Assembly (NCBI RefSeq): GCF_018873765.1
Contig: NC_057926.1
Span: 37,184,946 to 37,248,945, forward strand
DNA from: Telopea speciosissima
Taxonomy: Eukaryota; Streptophyta; Magnoliopsida; Proteales; Proteaceae
DNA length: 64,000 nucleotides
Direction of reading: 5' to 3'
Shown here: positions 47,224-59,309 of the stretch, piece after piece
How the letters are laid out: each line of letters opens with the position of its first letter
Numbering within the stretch: position 1 is the first letter of the stretch
The notes under the pieces: generated by a model
Told to the model about the DNA's origin: nothing
Databases searched by the model: none
Seen by the model: the letters and a program-made list of their open reading frames with translations, nothing else
Position numbers and translations under genes: made by a program

Positions 47224-49062
47224 CCCTCTACTAAAAGCCAGGATCAATCATGAGCAAAAGCTCTCACTGTTCATGATACTTTAAATACAGTGAATTATGG
47301 CACTGGACCATCATGACAAAGAAATTTGACTGTGTGCCTACCACTTATTCTTTGTGAAACAGGCAGTATCAATGGAAGCTTCTAGTACAATCTTTGTGAT
47401 TTCTGATAAGAGACACCAAAAAACAAGATGTTTGTAGATCTGTTCATGGGATAGTATCTCCTTAATAATTTGAGGCAACTCAGCATAAACTCTTACTCTC
47501 AGGCAGAAAGTGTACTCTTCTCTGTTTTCTTGTTCTTTTCCTCTGTTAAGAGATGAACCTACATGCCTGGATCTTCACAAACCCTTGAAAGGTATACAAA
47601 ATGACTCTCATATCTGATCTTATTATCCTATTTCTTGTGCGACAATGGGAGATCCTAGTTATGGAAATTACGTTCCTCTACTTTGTAATGACTTACACAA
47701 CTATTGAAATCCATCATTTGGTTGCTTCCATGTTGATTTAGGTGTATTCTCTGTCCTTTTCTTCATTAGTTAAAAACCAAACAAACAAACAAGAAGTTTC
47801 CTCAGAACATGAAAAATAATTCCACAAGATACCCCTGATTGTAGCAGGAACTAAACAATACCTTGATTTTCAGTGTGCTTCCTTCCTTGACATAAGGCAT
47901 AATTACCTCAATTGGGATTCCTATGTTGGCTAACTTATTTTTTTAACCTGATGGGTTGATTTGGTAAAGAGATGCGTCAAGAGTACGTTTTAGCTTTTGT
48001 TAGCATGTAGATGAAGTTTTATTTTCAAGTTTACGATATTTTTTAGGTGTTATGTAGATTCGAATGATATGGTTTACTTAAAGATCCAAGGTGCATTTAT
48101 TGTGGCCAACACTATACACAGAGTTGATCACCCTCTTGGGAATGGTAGATATGGCTGCTGAAATTTGAGTGTAGTCGTTTGAAGGTAAACTTAATAGAAA
48201 TCTAAGAGTATAATGATGCAGAAATTACAAAAAGGCATCTGCAACAATTGCTTTTGGTTGACATATTTCTCTGCAGCCATGGGTTTGAACTTAACTGTTC
48301 AACTCTATAATCATTCCTATCTAGAAATATAAGGACTTAATTGACCATCTGCAGGTTTCTTCCCCCACATTTGGCTAACAAAAGGACGACAATGTGATGT
48401 ACTCCAAACCATTCGCGATGTGCGAGTCTGATAAAATCTATTTTTATTTAGGAAACAGGAAACCTAGAAGGCAATCTAGATCTTGGATATGTCTATATTT
48501 CTCAAGGTTAGCATTGAGCTCTTCTGTAATATATGGATAACATCCTGTCACTCGAAGGTGACCATTGGAGACTTGCCCATCCAGTTGCAAGAATAGAGAA
48601 GACTTCTACGATATTTTAGGAATTATACTTACCACCTCGTATTGATATCTTTTTGGCCATTTGATTTGATTGGCTCACCTGCAAGTAATATGTCACATTC
48701 ATAGGGCGGCCATTTTATCTTCTAACAAGAACTATTTCCATTGATCACTCAAATTTTGAAACCAAATTTATTGCATTAGATTCATTATGTTGTAAACTTG
48801 TCACTATGCCAGGGGGAACCTGTGCCAACAATTGCGTTAAAAGTTCCAAGAGAGTTCTTCCTGATATTACAAGTCAATGCCATATTGCTTAGAACACTTC
48901 TTATGACTACTGGATTGAATAAAAAGGGTTTTCATAAAACAAAAGTCATGCAGCAATAATAACATTGTCAATAACAGGTACTCCGAAAAAAAATTTATCA
49001 ATAACATTCCCCAGAACCCTTTGGCTGGTAGAAAGAATCAGTATTATCTCTCCAACTGGCTT
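47224..49062. other. spacer between PFP pseudogene and BOU
   Basis: No coding match on either strand. The last ~200 bases before 49063 should be the BOU 3' UTR. Confidence 0.45.
48977..48995 (+). mobile_element. 19-bp micro-retroinsertion
   Basis: GGTACTCCG plus an A-run between TGTCAATAACA (48966-48976) and TATCAATAACA (48996-49006), 10/11. Lies ~60 bp beyond the BOU stop, probably in its 3' UTR. Confidence 0.6.
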
Positions 49063-50042
49063 TCATCCCAAGCTGGATCTTGTCACTTCATAGGCTAAAA
49101 AGCATGCTGCATTTGCAGGAACACTACGAGCCATTGCAGGCCCAAATCCTTTGTACAAGCCTTTGACTCCCTCAGATGCTAGGATTTTCTTGAAGGCATC
49201 AATGGAACCAGAGAACTTGGGATTCTTGTAGTCATCTACCTGAATAACACTCTTCACTACATCAGTTGGATAGACTGAGAACCAGAAAGAGGCACCAGCT
49301 AAGCCTCCAGCAGCAATTAAAGAGCCCCTACCAAGACTAGAAGTGTCTTGGCCCCCAGCAAGGTACTTCTTGAAGCCTTCATACACACCAAACATCGCAG
49401 CATTTCCAGGGACTTCACGTGCAAGAGTGGGAACCAAACCTTTGAAGAGGCCTCTTGCGCCCCCTTCTGATCGGAGAACATGCCTTGCAACATCCATTGG
49501 CCCTCCATACTTTATTGCCCCCGATGTAGCAGCATCTCCCATAGCACTCTGGGCTTGCAACCTATGATTTCAATATGGAACCAATACTTAATATGCGGCT
49601 TCAGTAGTTTCCCTAGCACAACAGAAAGAAAAAAGCACAATAACACAGACCTGCACTTGATCAACTCGGTAGGGCATGCAAGGAAGGCGACAGCAACTCC
49701 AGCCCCAGCCCCACAAACAATCTGCTGGTTGACTGAAAGAGGAGCACCAGGTTCGGATCTCAACAATGCTTCCATCTGTCCTCTTACAGTGAAAAGGAGA
49801 GCATTGAAAGCTGCCACAGTGGCAAGTGGGGCACCCATACCTTTGTACAAGCCCCTCGGGCCTTCAGCTGCAATTGTTTGCTTAACAGCATCCATGGCAC
49901 CTGAGTACTTAGGGAGTTGGCCAGGGGCCGGGGTAGGCTGGCTCTGGAGCTTGACCTTGATGGTGTCAAAGGGGTGCCCACATACCAATTGTGCTACCCC
50001 TCCAACGGTTCCAGCAGTTAAGTCCTTAGCGATGTCTGCCAT
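49063..50042 (-). CDS. BOU: mitochondrial carrier, BOU (A BOUT DE SOUFFLE) ortholog, 2 exons, 296 aa
   Basis: SLC25-type inner-membrane carrier. Exon 1 is 50042-49651 (codons 1-130 plus two bases), the intron is 49650-49562 (GT..AG), exon 2 is 49561-49063 (stop TGA). Three carrier repeats with the P-x-(D/E)-x-x-K signature are present: HPFDTIK (23-29), CPTELIK (123-129), YPTDVVK (228-234). The C-terminal parts of the repeats carry GLYKGMGAP, GLFKGLVPT and GLYKGFGPA. The sequence is near-colinear with Arabidopsis BOU (about 300 aa), including KLQSQPTPAPGQLP and DDYKNP. BOU was first assigned to carnitine/acylcarnitine transport and later linked to photorespiration and glutamate transport; the substrate is not readable here. 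The ATG at 50042 is chosen because MADIAKDL matches the family start. It directly follows CTCTTTGCAG, so a 5' UTR intron is likely. Confidence 0.96.
49562..49650 (-). other. BOU intron (89 bp)
   Basis: Donor TGCAG|GTCTGTG and acceptor ATCATAG|GTTGCAAG on the reverse strand split the arginine codon 131 (AG|G). Confidence 0.9.
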
Positions 50043-50359
50043 CTGCAAAGAGAAAATACAAAGAAAGATTAGTTAAGCCAGCAATAATCATTTTAATAGG
50101 CATATGTTCCTTGTGACGACTTGATCACAATATAGCATCTTCAGTGAGGACACAAGATTCATAGGATGCTATGAGGATTTTTCAAAAGGGAGAAAAAAAG
50201 TTTAGACTATGAATAAGAAACAACCAACTCAAATACTTCATTCCATGGTTCTTGTAGCAAATCTGGTCAGTTGGATCAGAAATTTATTGATCCTAAAAGG
50301 TAAAACAAATTGATGAAATAACCTTCAGAAATGGGTCTCTGAGCAACCCTTATGGAGAA
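50043..50359. other. BOU upstream sequence, probable 5' UTR intron
   Basis: Polypyrimidine tract and CAG on the reverse strand end exactly at the start codon. Otherwise nothing recognised. Confidence 0.4.
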
Positions 50360-50491
50360 CATAGTTGTCAAGGCGAAAGGCGATAGGTGAATCAAGGCGG
50401 GGTCAAGGGGTGAAAAAACTTAAGGCGACACCAACCAAGGCACCCGAAAACAAACCGCCTGGACACCTAAGCGGTGCCTTGACAACCTAGG
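50360..50491. mobile_element. MITE with CATAGTTGTCAAGGCG termini
   Basis: 132 bp. CATAGTTGTCAAGGCG and the right arm GGTGCCTTGACAACCTAGG are inverted. TGGAGAA flanks it on both sides (50353-50359, 50492-50498). Confidence 0.75.
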
Positions 50492-50498
50492 TGGAGAA

Positions 50499-53400
50499 TC
50501 AGTGAAACTGTACACATATAGCTCGAAACATTTATTGTTGGGCATTTCAGCCAAGGACTTCAAGTATCGTAGCGAGTGTCTAGTATTCGATAGAAGTTAG
50601 GTCCATAAGAACCATGAAGTCTTAGCCTTTCAATCCAAAAAGAATCACTTAGGAATCGGATTTTTAGGCCATTCTGGTAATTCGAGACAAGGAAATTAAA
50701 ATTGTTTATCAGTTCTTCATTCATTTTGGGCCTTTCTTTCAGAAGGGAGTTGAGAGATCATGACACAAAATTTCCCTCTTGAACCCATTTCAAAATTTCC
50801 TGCTTCCTAGAGAATGTAGTTTTGAAGTGGAAACTTGCTCATGAGAATATTAATTTGTAATGATTCAAAAACATGAAAAAGAACTGTTATCTCCTACCTC
50901 AGTTTCGTCAAACATGTATGGTCGATGGGGAATCTGCATATAATCTATTTCTTGATTGTAAAGCCACCAAGTCACTCAGATAATTCCACACCATTTTCTA
51001 GGCCATTCTGGTTTGTTTTTTTTATCACTGCAAGGGAATCCATGACCTAATGATTTTGGGTGCCCTGGGGGAAACAAGGGAAAGATCCTTGGGCAGATTA
51101 CCATTATGAATGGGTTGTGGTGCATATCTGCAACTACAGGCTTTAAGTTTCTCAATGACCAACCACGGAACAAAAATGACTGAATCATGTGCCAAGACTT
51201 ATTTGGACATATTTTGATCTAAATAATCAAATCATTACATAGAAAACCTGCATTTAAGGTGTCGTATCACAAAGGCAATTAAGCAAATTTTCCACAAGGA
51301 TCCATTAGTCCTCATTGAAATCCTTGAATGAAATTCTGATGCAGATCCAAGGTTTAATGTCAAATACATGTGCAAGGGGAGAGCCCAGCCGGTCCAGCCA
51401 GCCTATGTCCTCAACCCCAGCCCTTGCGGTTAAGCTTGGTCCACTTTATGGGCAAGGTTTAGCCCATTAATAAGTTGTTTACTAGGTCATTGCGTGGAGG
51501 ACTCTTTAACAGTTTTTATTTTTGTTAGATTCTACTTTATTATGCTTAGTAGTTAGTTACCACCTATTTTTCTTGTTTCTAAATTACTAAGTTCTAGGAG
51601 ATATGAGTTATGTTTCTATGTCATAGTAGTTTCTACTTTTGAGAAATCGATGTTGTATAGGAACCTCCTTTCCGCACAAGGAAGGTTCTACATTGCTGTT
51701 TTCATCAAAGTCATTAAATAAGAGAAGGGTCACTACATGCCCAACAATTTTGATAAAAACTGCCATGATGCTGTTTTCTCTTGTGTGAAGCAGGAAACCC
51801 TAGTGAGAGGCTACTGGTGGCTGATGAGAGACTAGCAAGGCTTTAGTGAGAAGCTCTTGTCATATCCCTTTCATCTATCGGTTTGTTTCTATTCTTTCAA
51901 TTCTGTTCCGGCACATCCAAGTAAGTACTGAGACTATTTTTCCTTGATTTAATACTGTTTGAAGGCTGACTGAAGACATATTCTGTTGTGCCACGTATCA
52001 ACCTTAATTCTGAAGTTTCTCCTGGTCTTACTCTTACCTGTGGTTCCCTGTTTCTGTTGCTATTTGACTGCAGTTTTAAGGTACCATTATCTCAGCATCT
52101 AACCCTTGGAACTCTGATATATTTTGAGTTTTCTAACTGGTAACACACCCTGCCTTCAGCCAAGTTGGGGCTTGATCAGCCCTGTGGATAAGGAACTATT
52201 GGTGGTTACTAAATTCTGCTGTCTAGTTTCTATTTGTTGAGTTGGTGAACTGTGGAATCCGGCCATCAGATTAAGTTAGTTCGTATATATTGTGTTCTAC
52301 ATGATGAATGGAGAATTCGATCCTTGTTTGATGCTATTCTACTTTTTTGTGAAGTTATAGCCCTGTTTCTAATTCTGGAATCTAGTTTTTAATCTAATTC
52401 TTCTACACATCTCTATATCCAACCATTGGATTGGAATCAAACTTTGAGGGTTCGGAGTACCAAGGGGAGACCTAGTTCCGATAGTGGTTTGGGGCTGTTC
52501 TGAGATTTATTTTGGGAGTTATGAAAGGTCTCTTACTACTGGTTTGAGCTTGTATGGTTCTGCTTGTGGGTAAGATTTTAAAACCTAAATAGCATTGGTT
52601 TTAATCCATTAGATTGTTTTCTTCCTCTGCAGATGCAGTTCAAAAGAACAAGAAGGTCAGCAGCAAACCAGGCCATCAAACTGACCAAGAATGGACTAAT
52701 ATGTTTAATTTTGAGTGTCCAAAAGGTTATAGGGGCCATGGGCATAATATTTTTGGGTTTACTATTGTAATAGACCAATTCTATAAGCCTAAACATTAGG
52801 GATTTAAGTCCTCTACGGTATTAAATAGTTATTTTCTATTTTATTAAGGTTGTAAAATAGTTTATATTTTGAAGAAAACTTAAGTTGTAAGGGATTCTTC
52901 CTACCATACATAGGGGGTTTTCTATTTTGCTTATTTCCATGAAGTTATAAATAAAGAATAGGGGATCAAACCCAATACCAATTATTTGAACAATTTGTTA
53001 AGCTTATGCTTGCAGTGAATAACTCATTTGCTGTAAAATGCACTGAGGCCCTTGATGTGATGCCAAGTTGGACTAGTGAGATGCTAGTCAAGTTCTAAGT
53101 GGGAATCCTACTTCATATCCTCATTTTCTATCTTCCATTTTCTTCTTCCTCTCTTTTGCTCATCGATTCCTATCATTGATAGCAGTATTCTGCCATAGTT
53201 TGAACCATGTGATAGCACCATTCTTTTCCTTGTTTCTAGTATTCCTTGTAGTTAATATTTTGCACAACACTTTCTATTACATTTGAACTAATTTCTAATT
53301 CCTTTCTCAAGTCTCTGTTTTGATTTTAATTTCTAATCTATGAATTATTCACTGCTGTTCTCTATTTTCTAATTTGTTTTGGTTCTATTTTCGATATTCA

Positions 53401-53922
53401 CTTTCCATGTTAGTTCTGTAGTTACTAAATCTATTCACTAACTTTCTATTTTGGTTTTTCTTTCTATTCTACCTTCTAGTTGTTGTTACACTGATGTTTC
53501 TAAATCTGCCAGCAAGTTACTATTTTAGTAATGTCCTAATATGCTAAAATCCGACCATTGGTTCTAGTTCAAACTTTGAGGGTTTTTTCTCCTTCCCTGT
53601 TAGTCCGGTCGACCAGAATTTTGGCCACATCTTGTATTTTCTCTGTTTATTTAAATCTCCGTTGCTGGTTTTGGTTCATATACTCCATACGATTTCAGAA
53701 TTACATGTGATTTTCTAACCCTAGTCCTTAGGTGATTAGAAAACCCCATTACTTTCTCAAAATACAGCTGAAATTACAACATCTATATCACAATAAATGC
53801 TTAATGATAAGTTCTCTAAGCATATTTTCCTTAATCCCTTTATCACATTTTGAAATACCTAAAATTTCAGTCCAATTTTGAAAATATCTCACTGAAAAAT
53901 TGTGAAAGTGAGTGTGATTTAG
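50499..53922. other. long spacer or BOU 5' intron
   Basis: No protein match on either strand. Pyrimidine-rich with recurrent TTCTATT and TCTAATT words. 51520-51720 and 52800-52980 have an LTR-like look (TATAAATAAAGAA near 52937) but no paired repeat or primer-binding site was confirmed. Confidence 0.35.
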
Positions 53923-54280
53923 GGCCTAGTTGTCACGGCGACTAGGCAACCAAGGCATTGGAGGGGCACCTAGGCATCCTAGGCATGCAATGTATGACTA
54001 TATGTAATATAGCAAGGACAATTTTATATAATTATGCTTATATGCAACGTAAAATCCATATCAATGCAATATGATATAATTATGCCAGCAATGACCTAAT
54101 ATGAGAAAACCAACATATAATAAACAAAGCATAGAATATAATATAAGCATACTCATCAAGAACAAAAAAATAAACATAAATTAACGTAAATTAACGAAGT
54201 ATCAACAAGGCATGGTATCGCCTTGGACTGAGAAAGAACCTGGACGCCTAGGTGGCGCCTAAGCGACACCTTCACAACTA
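53923..54280. mobile_element. MITE with CTAGTTGTCACGGCG termini, perfect 8-bp TSD
   Basis: 358 bp. The left arm CTAGTTGTCACGGCG and right arm (reverse) TAGTTGTGAAGGTGTC are inverted. TGATTTAG flanks it (53915-53922 and 54281-54288). The AT-rich centre is absent from its two shorter relatives. Confidence 0.75.
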
Positions 54281-55171
54281 TGATTTAGAGACACTGCCCT
54301 GCTTGCATTCATAGTAGTTTGAAAGCTCTATAAAGTTCAAAGAACAGATAAAAGCCCTCAATTTATCCACTCAGTGAATCCTGATCCCAAGTCTTTCACT
54401 CAATGCTCTTATTGTTCTGTAAGTGGGTCTGAATCATGAGCAACCTCCAAATTGAGGAATCCCATGTCTTAACAAACATGATCAATACATAAGTAAGCCA
54501 TCAACCACAAATAAACTACCTACCCATACTTAGTAGTCATTGTCTTGATCCCCAATAAAATAGATGCAACTGACAGATCGATATTTGGATTCCAATAGTA
54601 CTCGTGAACTATGTAAATGGTGTAGGAGTTTCATAGATCTATAGTAGACCTTTAACAAGTCAATCCATATAGAAAAGGCAATGACTTAAAATATGGTCCT
54701 TGAGGGAGGTTGATTGGTTGTTGCTTGTTCTTTTAAGTGAATCTGAGATATGTATGATCAAATGCATTAATTACTCATGTTCAAAGTTAGTTACATGACA
54801 GTGGACATCAGGTTAAAGTTCTTTCTTATCTACTATTCAATACCGAGTACTTGCAACTTACGAGGTGAAGCAATACTCTGGATTACCACAGGTCATAACC
54901 AATTGAAGATAGAGTCACAAGACACCTTAGAAAATCGTAGTACGAATCACTAGACAAGTAGTAGCTGAAGAACTCAGAATCAGAGAAACTCAAAACTGAA
55001 GCTCTGCAACTCTGACCCAAACTGCATTTGAAAGAAGGCTAACTATATAAAACAGGTCACAAGATTCCCTAAATGGAACGATACAATCTTAGTTTCTTTG
55101 ATTTCCTTGTCTGACTTTCATTTTCAACATCTACCCATCAAAAAAAAAAAAAAAAAATTAAGAACATTACC
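54281..55171. other. spacer without recognised gene
   Basis: AT-rich, A-run at 55139-55157. Nothing identified. Confidence 0.4.
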
Positions 55172-55244
55172 TTGAGAAAGCTAGAGATTCACCAGGAATG
55201 ATTTTCTCCAAAAACCCACGAACTCACAGTAAAGTGAACCTCAC
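55172..55244 (-). other. candidate non-coding leader exon
   Basis: On the reverse strand this 73-bp block follows TTTTTTATTGCAG and ends CTCAAG|GTAATG, a good acceptor/donor pair. It lies 5.1 kb upstream of the BOU start codon on the same strand, so it could be a 5' UTR exon of BOU. Inference only. Confidence 0.3.
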
Positions 55245-55726
55245 TTATCTGCAATAAAAAATCCTGAACTGAAATCTCCAATCTGACAAAGAAACACAAC
55301 CAATGCATTAAAAGAAGAATAGGGCAACCAATAAGTTTAATTATAGAAAGTGGGTTGGAATTATTTTCCTGATAAGCTGGCTTGAATTTATTCAATTACC
55401 AAAAGTTAGAACCGCCCTCTCGTCGCCTGTAAAACAGAACCACTTCCCAGCAATAATCCCATTCTTCCCATTTCTTCAGTAAGAAAAGACTCAATTTCTT
55501 CGTTCGATGTTAAAATCTACCAGTGTGGCTGTACCTTTATTAAAAATGGAGGGAAGAACAGAGGAAACCAAGCCGATAGAGAGAGTTAAAAATGGATGGT
55601 TAGATTGGAGAAAGACAAAAGAGACAATGAGATATGGTTGGAAATGAAGAGCAGAAGCAGACGAGGATGGGCGTAGATCTTAGAAAACCAATCTCTCATC
55701 GATCCCTCTCCACCAAGAAAATCTTT

Positions 55727-55729
<3 letters not shown>

Positions 55730-55769
<40 letters not shown>

Positions 55770-55770
55770 G
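55730..55770. repeat. (CT)n microsatellite
   Basis: GA tract on the reverse strand, a composition common in plant 5' leaders; consistent with, but no proof of, a BOU transcription start nearby. Confidence 0.85.
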
Positions 55771-56000
55771 TTCAAAGAATCAGATTAAAACTAAAAAACA
55801 ATGACGGAGAGAAACCGTCAGAAGAATGCATGAGCTCCAGAAATATTGGGCAAATGGTAGTGCGGTTGGTGAGTTGCTGACTAGTCTAGTCACCACTCAC
55901 CACCCAGTCACTCACTCATGAGAAATGGATCGGGAGTACCGGTTTTGGGTTAGGAACATTTCTGATCCGTACTAGACAGAGTGGTTGCACTTGGAGGCTT

Positions 56001-57053
56001 TATTATGTGTTTAATAGGGCTCGATCTAGTGTATGGACGTTAAATTGGACTAGCTTAATATGAGATAGGTTAAAGGGCAAGCTTGATTTAACGTGTTCCA
56101 TTGACACTAAAGCTTTTGGTATCAAGTACCTAACATGTCTATTATGTACCTAATGGAGTTCAATCCAGTATATGGAAAATCATAGAACTAATCCAAATCT
56201 GAAGGTGTGTAGATTCTAAACTTAGTCCAACAAGTCTAAGTTATGTGTCAGTCTAGTATGAGATAGGTTAAAGTGCTTGATTTAATGTATTCCAGCATTT
56301 ATGGAGCTTTTGGTGTATTGGTGAAGTATCTAACATTTAGTATCAAAGCTAGACAATATGTCACGGGTTCGAGTCACAGAAAGGGCTTCCTATAGTGAAG
56401 TGAAAGCCATCCAGAAAGGGCTACCTGTCACTAGGCAAAAACCCTGGAGCAGAGTGGGATCTCTTAGAAAGGGCTACCTACACCAGAGTGAAAGCTGTCT
56501 AGAGTGAGAGCCACTGAGGACTCTTAGAAAGGGCTACCTACCACCAGAGTGAAAGCTGCCTAGAGTGAGAGCCACTGAGGACGACGTTTGCAGAAATGTG
56601 GTGGTCTGTTATGTGCCTAATGGGGCCCACTCTAGTGTAAGGGCACTAAATTGGATCAGCCTAGTATGAGATAGGTTAAAGGGCTTGATTTAACGTGTTC
56701 TATCAATTCTGAAGCTTTTGATGTATTGGTTAAATACCTAACATTTAGTATCAGAGCCAGACACTATGTCACAGGTTCGAGTCACAAAAAGGGCTACCTA
56801 GGGGAGGGCTACCTATAGTAGAGTGAAAGTCGTGAAGAAAATGCTACCTACCGCTAAGCAAAAATCCTGGAGCAGAGTGGGACCCCTTGGAAAGGGCTAC
56901 CCACTACCAGAGTGAAAGCCATCGAGAACGACGGTTGCAAAAGCGTGGTTGTCTATTATGTGCCTAATAAGATCCACTCTAGTGTATGGCGTTAAATTGG
57001 GTCAACCTAGTATGATATAGGTTAAAGGGCTTGATTTAACGTGTTCCATCAGT
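56001..57053 (+). mobile_element. TRIM-like LTR element array (4 LTR copies, 2 internal segments)
   Basis: Four copies of a ~135-bp unit: 56001-56135, 56140-56335 (longer, disturbed), 56607-56743, 56954-57053 (truncated). The complete units begin TATTATGTG or TGTTATGTG and end CCTAACA or TCTAACA. After units 2 and 3 comes TTTAGTATCAGAGCCAGAC, close to the initiator-Met tRNA primer site (TGGTATCAGAGC), then GGTTCGAGTCAC. Internal segments (~56336-56606, 56744-56953) are non-coding with repeated AAAGGGCTACCTA. Short LTRs, a primer site and no ORF fit a terminal-repeat retrotransposon in miniature, arranged in tandem sharing LTRs. Confidence 0.75.
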
Positions 57054-57803
57054 TACCAGATGAGGAGCTATGTGATACCTGTGTGTTGGTGTTGCCCTCC
57101 GTTCTTCTCAGACCAAGATATAACCTCTCCTTTGAACCTATGCACCATGCTTTTTTGAACCTCATTTCTTGAGCTCATTCCCTCGGGCATGTTATCCCTT
57201 TTATCAGATCCCAATTGCTTAACCACCTTTGGTAACTTAAGTCACCTTTCCCTACGGCTGTGACACTTTCTATGGCTCCTCCCTCTTGCTCTTATGCAAT
57301 GTCTCTGATATTACTTCAGAGAGCGTTTTATCTTTTCATGACTCTGCCTTAGGTTTTTCACCATTTATTCCTTCACTAAAATCCTCTTCCTAGTTACTTC
57401 TACATCATTTCCGCGTAGCCAAGCTTTGAAATGACTGTGTTTTTAGGAGATATTACTTTCTCTATAATAGAGTGGAGTTCATGCTCATAGGGGGTGTTGG
57501 AGTGGAATGGAGTTGTGGCCTAGGAAGATTGCTATTGCTAAGTTTAGCATCGACGACATGAATATGGTCAAGAACAAGAGCGTGAAATGAATTTTTATTG
57601 TGTTTTAGAACAAGGCATGTTCTTGATCCCATTTTAAGAATTTAGAATGAGAACATATACCAAACAATATTTATGTTGCTCTAGAATGCAGTCTAGACCC
57701 AAAACCTGTTTTGAAAATGCATACCAACCCCTAAAGTAAGGGGGAACACGAAAGGTTAAAATCCCAAGTCAGCTACCTTGCTACTTGCCATGTTTTTTTT
57801 TTT
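57054..57803. other. spacer without recognised gene
   Basis: No coding match or repeat border seen. Confidence 0.4.
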
Positions 57804-57941
57804 GGCCAAATGTTCTTTGTGTCGGGGGCACAGGCTGTGCCTAGACACATGGGGTGGGCGAAATGATCACCCTACCCCCCCTAAATGGCAGGTCCCTGTG
57901 TCTCAGAGCAGGCTACACTGTGGCATAGAGAACATCAACCC
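57804..57941. mobile_element. Mutator-type MITE, GTTCTCTGTGCC family
   Basis: Arms ATGTTCTTTGTGTCGGGGGC and (reverse) ATGTTCTCTATGCCACAGTG. The interior has GGGCGAAATGATCACCC. Both flanks are T-runs, so a 9-bp TSD is possible but uninformative. Confidence 0.75.
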
Positions 57942-57984
57942 TTTTTTTTTTTTTGGAAAAAAGAACACAAACCAGTGGTTAGAG

Positions 57985-58145
57985 TGGTTTCGACGCCTAG
58001 ATACAAACCAAAATCTTCGTGTGCAAAAAGACCCTTCAACCCCCAATGAAATCGAAAATCACATCCAAGTCAATGCCTCGGTGCGCACTTTCATTGGCTA
58101 CCGTGTTGGTGCAGGGGGCTACACGATTGGTTAGCATTCCCTTGC
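57985..58145 (+). repeat. dispersed repeat, pair with 2945-3110
   Basis: GTCAATGCCTCGGTGCGCAC and CATTGGCTACCG match the earlier copy; no borders defined. Confidence 0.5.
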
Positions 58146-58271
58146 CCTTTATTTTTTTATTGAAAAATTTGTCACGTATTCAGGACTCAAGTATAGGTAC
58201 ATTCTGTCTATGTATGACACCAGATGGCATGAAGAGAACCAATAATTTCAAAATATTGACGATTAAGAAAG

Positions 58272-58299
58272 ATTTTATTTTATTTTATTTTTGTGAACA
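58272..58299 (-). mobile_element. 28-bp micro-retroinsertion
   Basis: Reverse strand: TGTTCAC plus an A-rich run, flanked by ATTAAGAAAG (58262-58271 and 58300-58309). Confidence 0.6.
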
Positions 58300-58309
58300 A
58301 TTAAGAAAG

Positions 58310-59102
58310 CATTATTAGGATCTTCTGTATCACTCAATTTAACATGCCCTTGTATCAGGCTGCATTTGAATTTCATGCATGTTAAAATAATTTTGTAGAT
58401 ATTTAGGGTTACATATAGGTATAAGGTCTTTTTCATAATTTTCAAATTGTTTATTTTTTTAAAAACTTCTCCTTGAATTATTAATTATTAGGTGAATATA
58501 ATTTCATATTGTATTGTTGTTATGGTTAATTTTCTTTATTTTGACATATTTATAATTATTTTATGCATTAATGGAATTCTTGTTAATTATTCAACTTTTT
58601 ATTTTAGAATATTAAGCATGTATTCGGGTTTTATTATAGGATAAGACTGTTTTTCATACATCTTTTTATAGTATGTAGATCGTCATCAACCACATCTATA
58701 TTCAACTCCTTCTCTTTAGTTTCTTTCCTTTTTATAGATTCATGATATTAGTGTATTTCAATCATGATTAGAATTTTTTTTTTTTTTTTCAAGCAAAAAC
58801 CCCACAGAAAAGGTGAAATTTTATTCATTCTAAGGGGAGAAAAATTAATTACAATAGACGCAAGAGACTTTGGACAAGAGTTCTTCCACTACCGGACTCG
58901 GGAAAAGAAATAGGCCATTTAGCTTGTTATGGGAATAACATTAAAATTCTTAATATTATACAAGAAAACACAACTATGGAAGCATTGTTGGAGATGCCAC
59001 ATGTCTTGAACAACTAATGTGATTAGATGATTGATAAATCATTTTAATATTTTGACATAAAAAATATTTATTTTTTAAATAAAATTCTAAGGAATCAAAG
59101 AA
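58310..59102. other. spacer; possible retroposon tail at 58769-58930 (-)
   Basis: A T-run at ~58769-58783 followed by GAAATTTTATTCATTC resembles LINE 3' ends on the reverse strand. No domain. Confidence 0.4.
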
Positions 59103-59104
59103 GA

Positions 59105-59300
59105 TTTGGTAATCACACAAATCTCACACCAATCCCAATTGTTAATCAACTTTTGGGACCACAAAATGACGGATATACACAATACACACCACACTCACAA
59201 ACCCATTCTGGGACTAAACCCATGCACCCCATCCCAGAAGGCACACAACACAATGTTTTTTTTATAATCACACAAATAACACGCCAATCCCAAGACACCA
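59105..59300 (-). mobile_element. SINE-like retroposon dimer
   Basis: Reverse copy of the family at 18130-18325: GGTAATCACACAAAT, then GACGGATATACACAATACAC, then a T-run with ATAATCACACAAAT (59256-59277). The tail-body-tail order is the same as in the first locus. Confidence 0.6.
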
Positions 59301-59309
59301 CATTTTCTT

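Noticed and set aside
49343..50076. Plus-strand open frames of 74 and 198 codons over the BOU locus
   Set aside because: They are antisense to the BOU exons; family similarity exists only on the minus strand.
51480..53000. Complete LTR retrotransposon upstream of BOU
   Set aside because: The two LTR-like stretches do not align with each other and there is no primer site, polypurine tract or coding region.
56366..56382. GGGTTCGAGTCAC as part of a tRNA gene
   Set aside because: No acceptor, D or anticodon arms can be folded around it; it belongs to a repeated LTR-type element.
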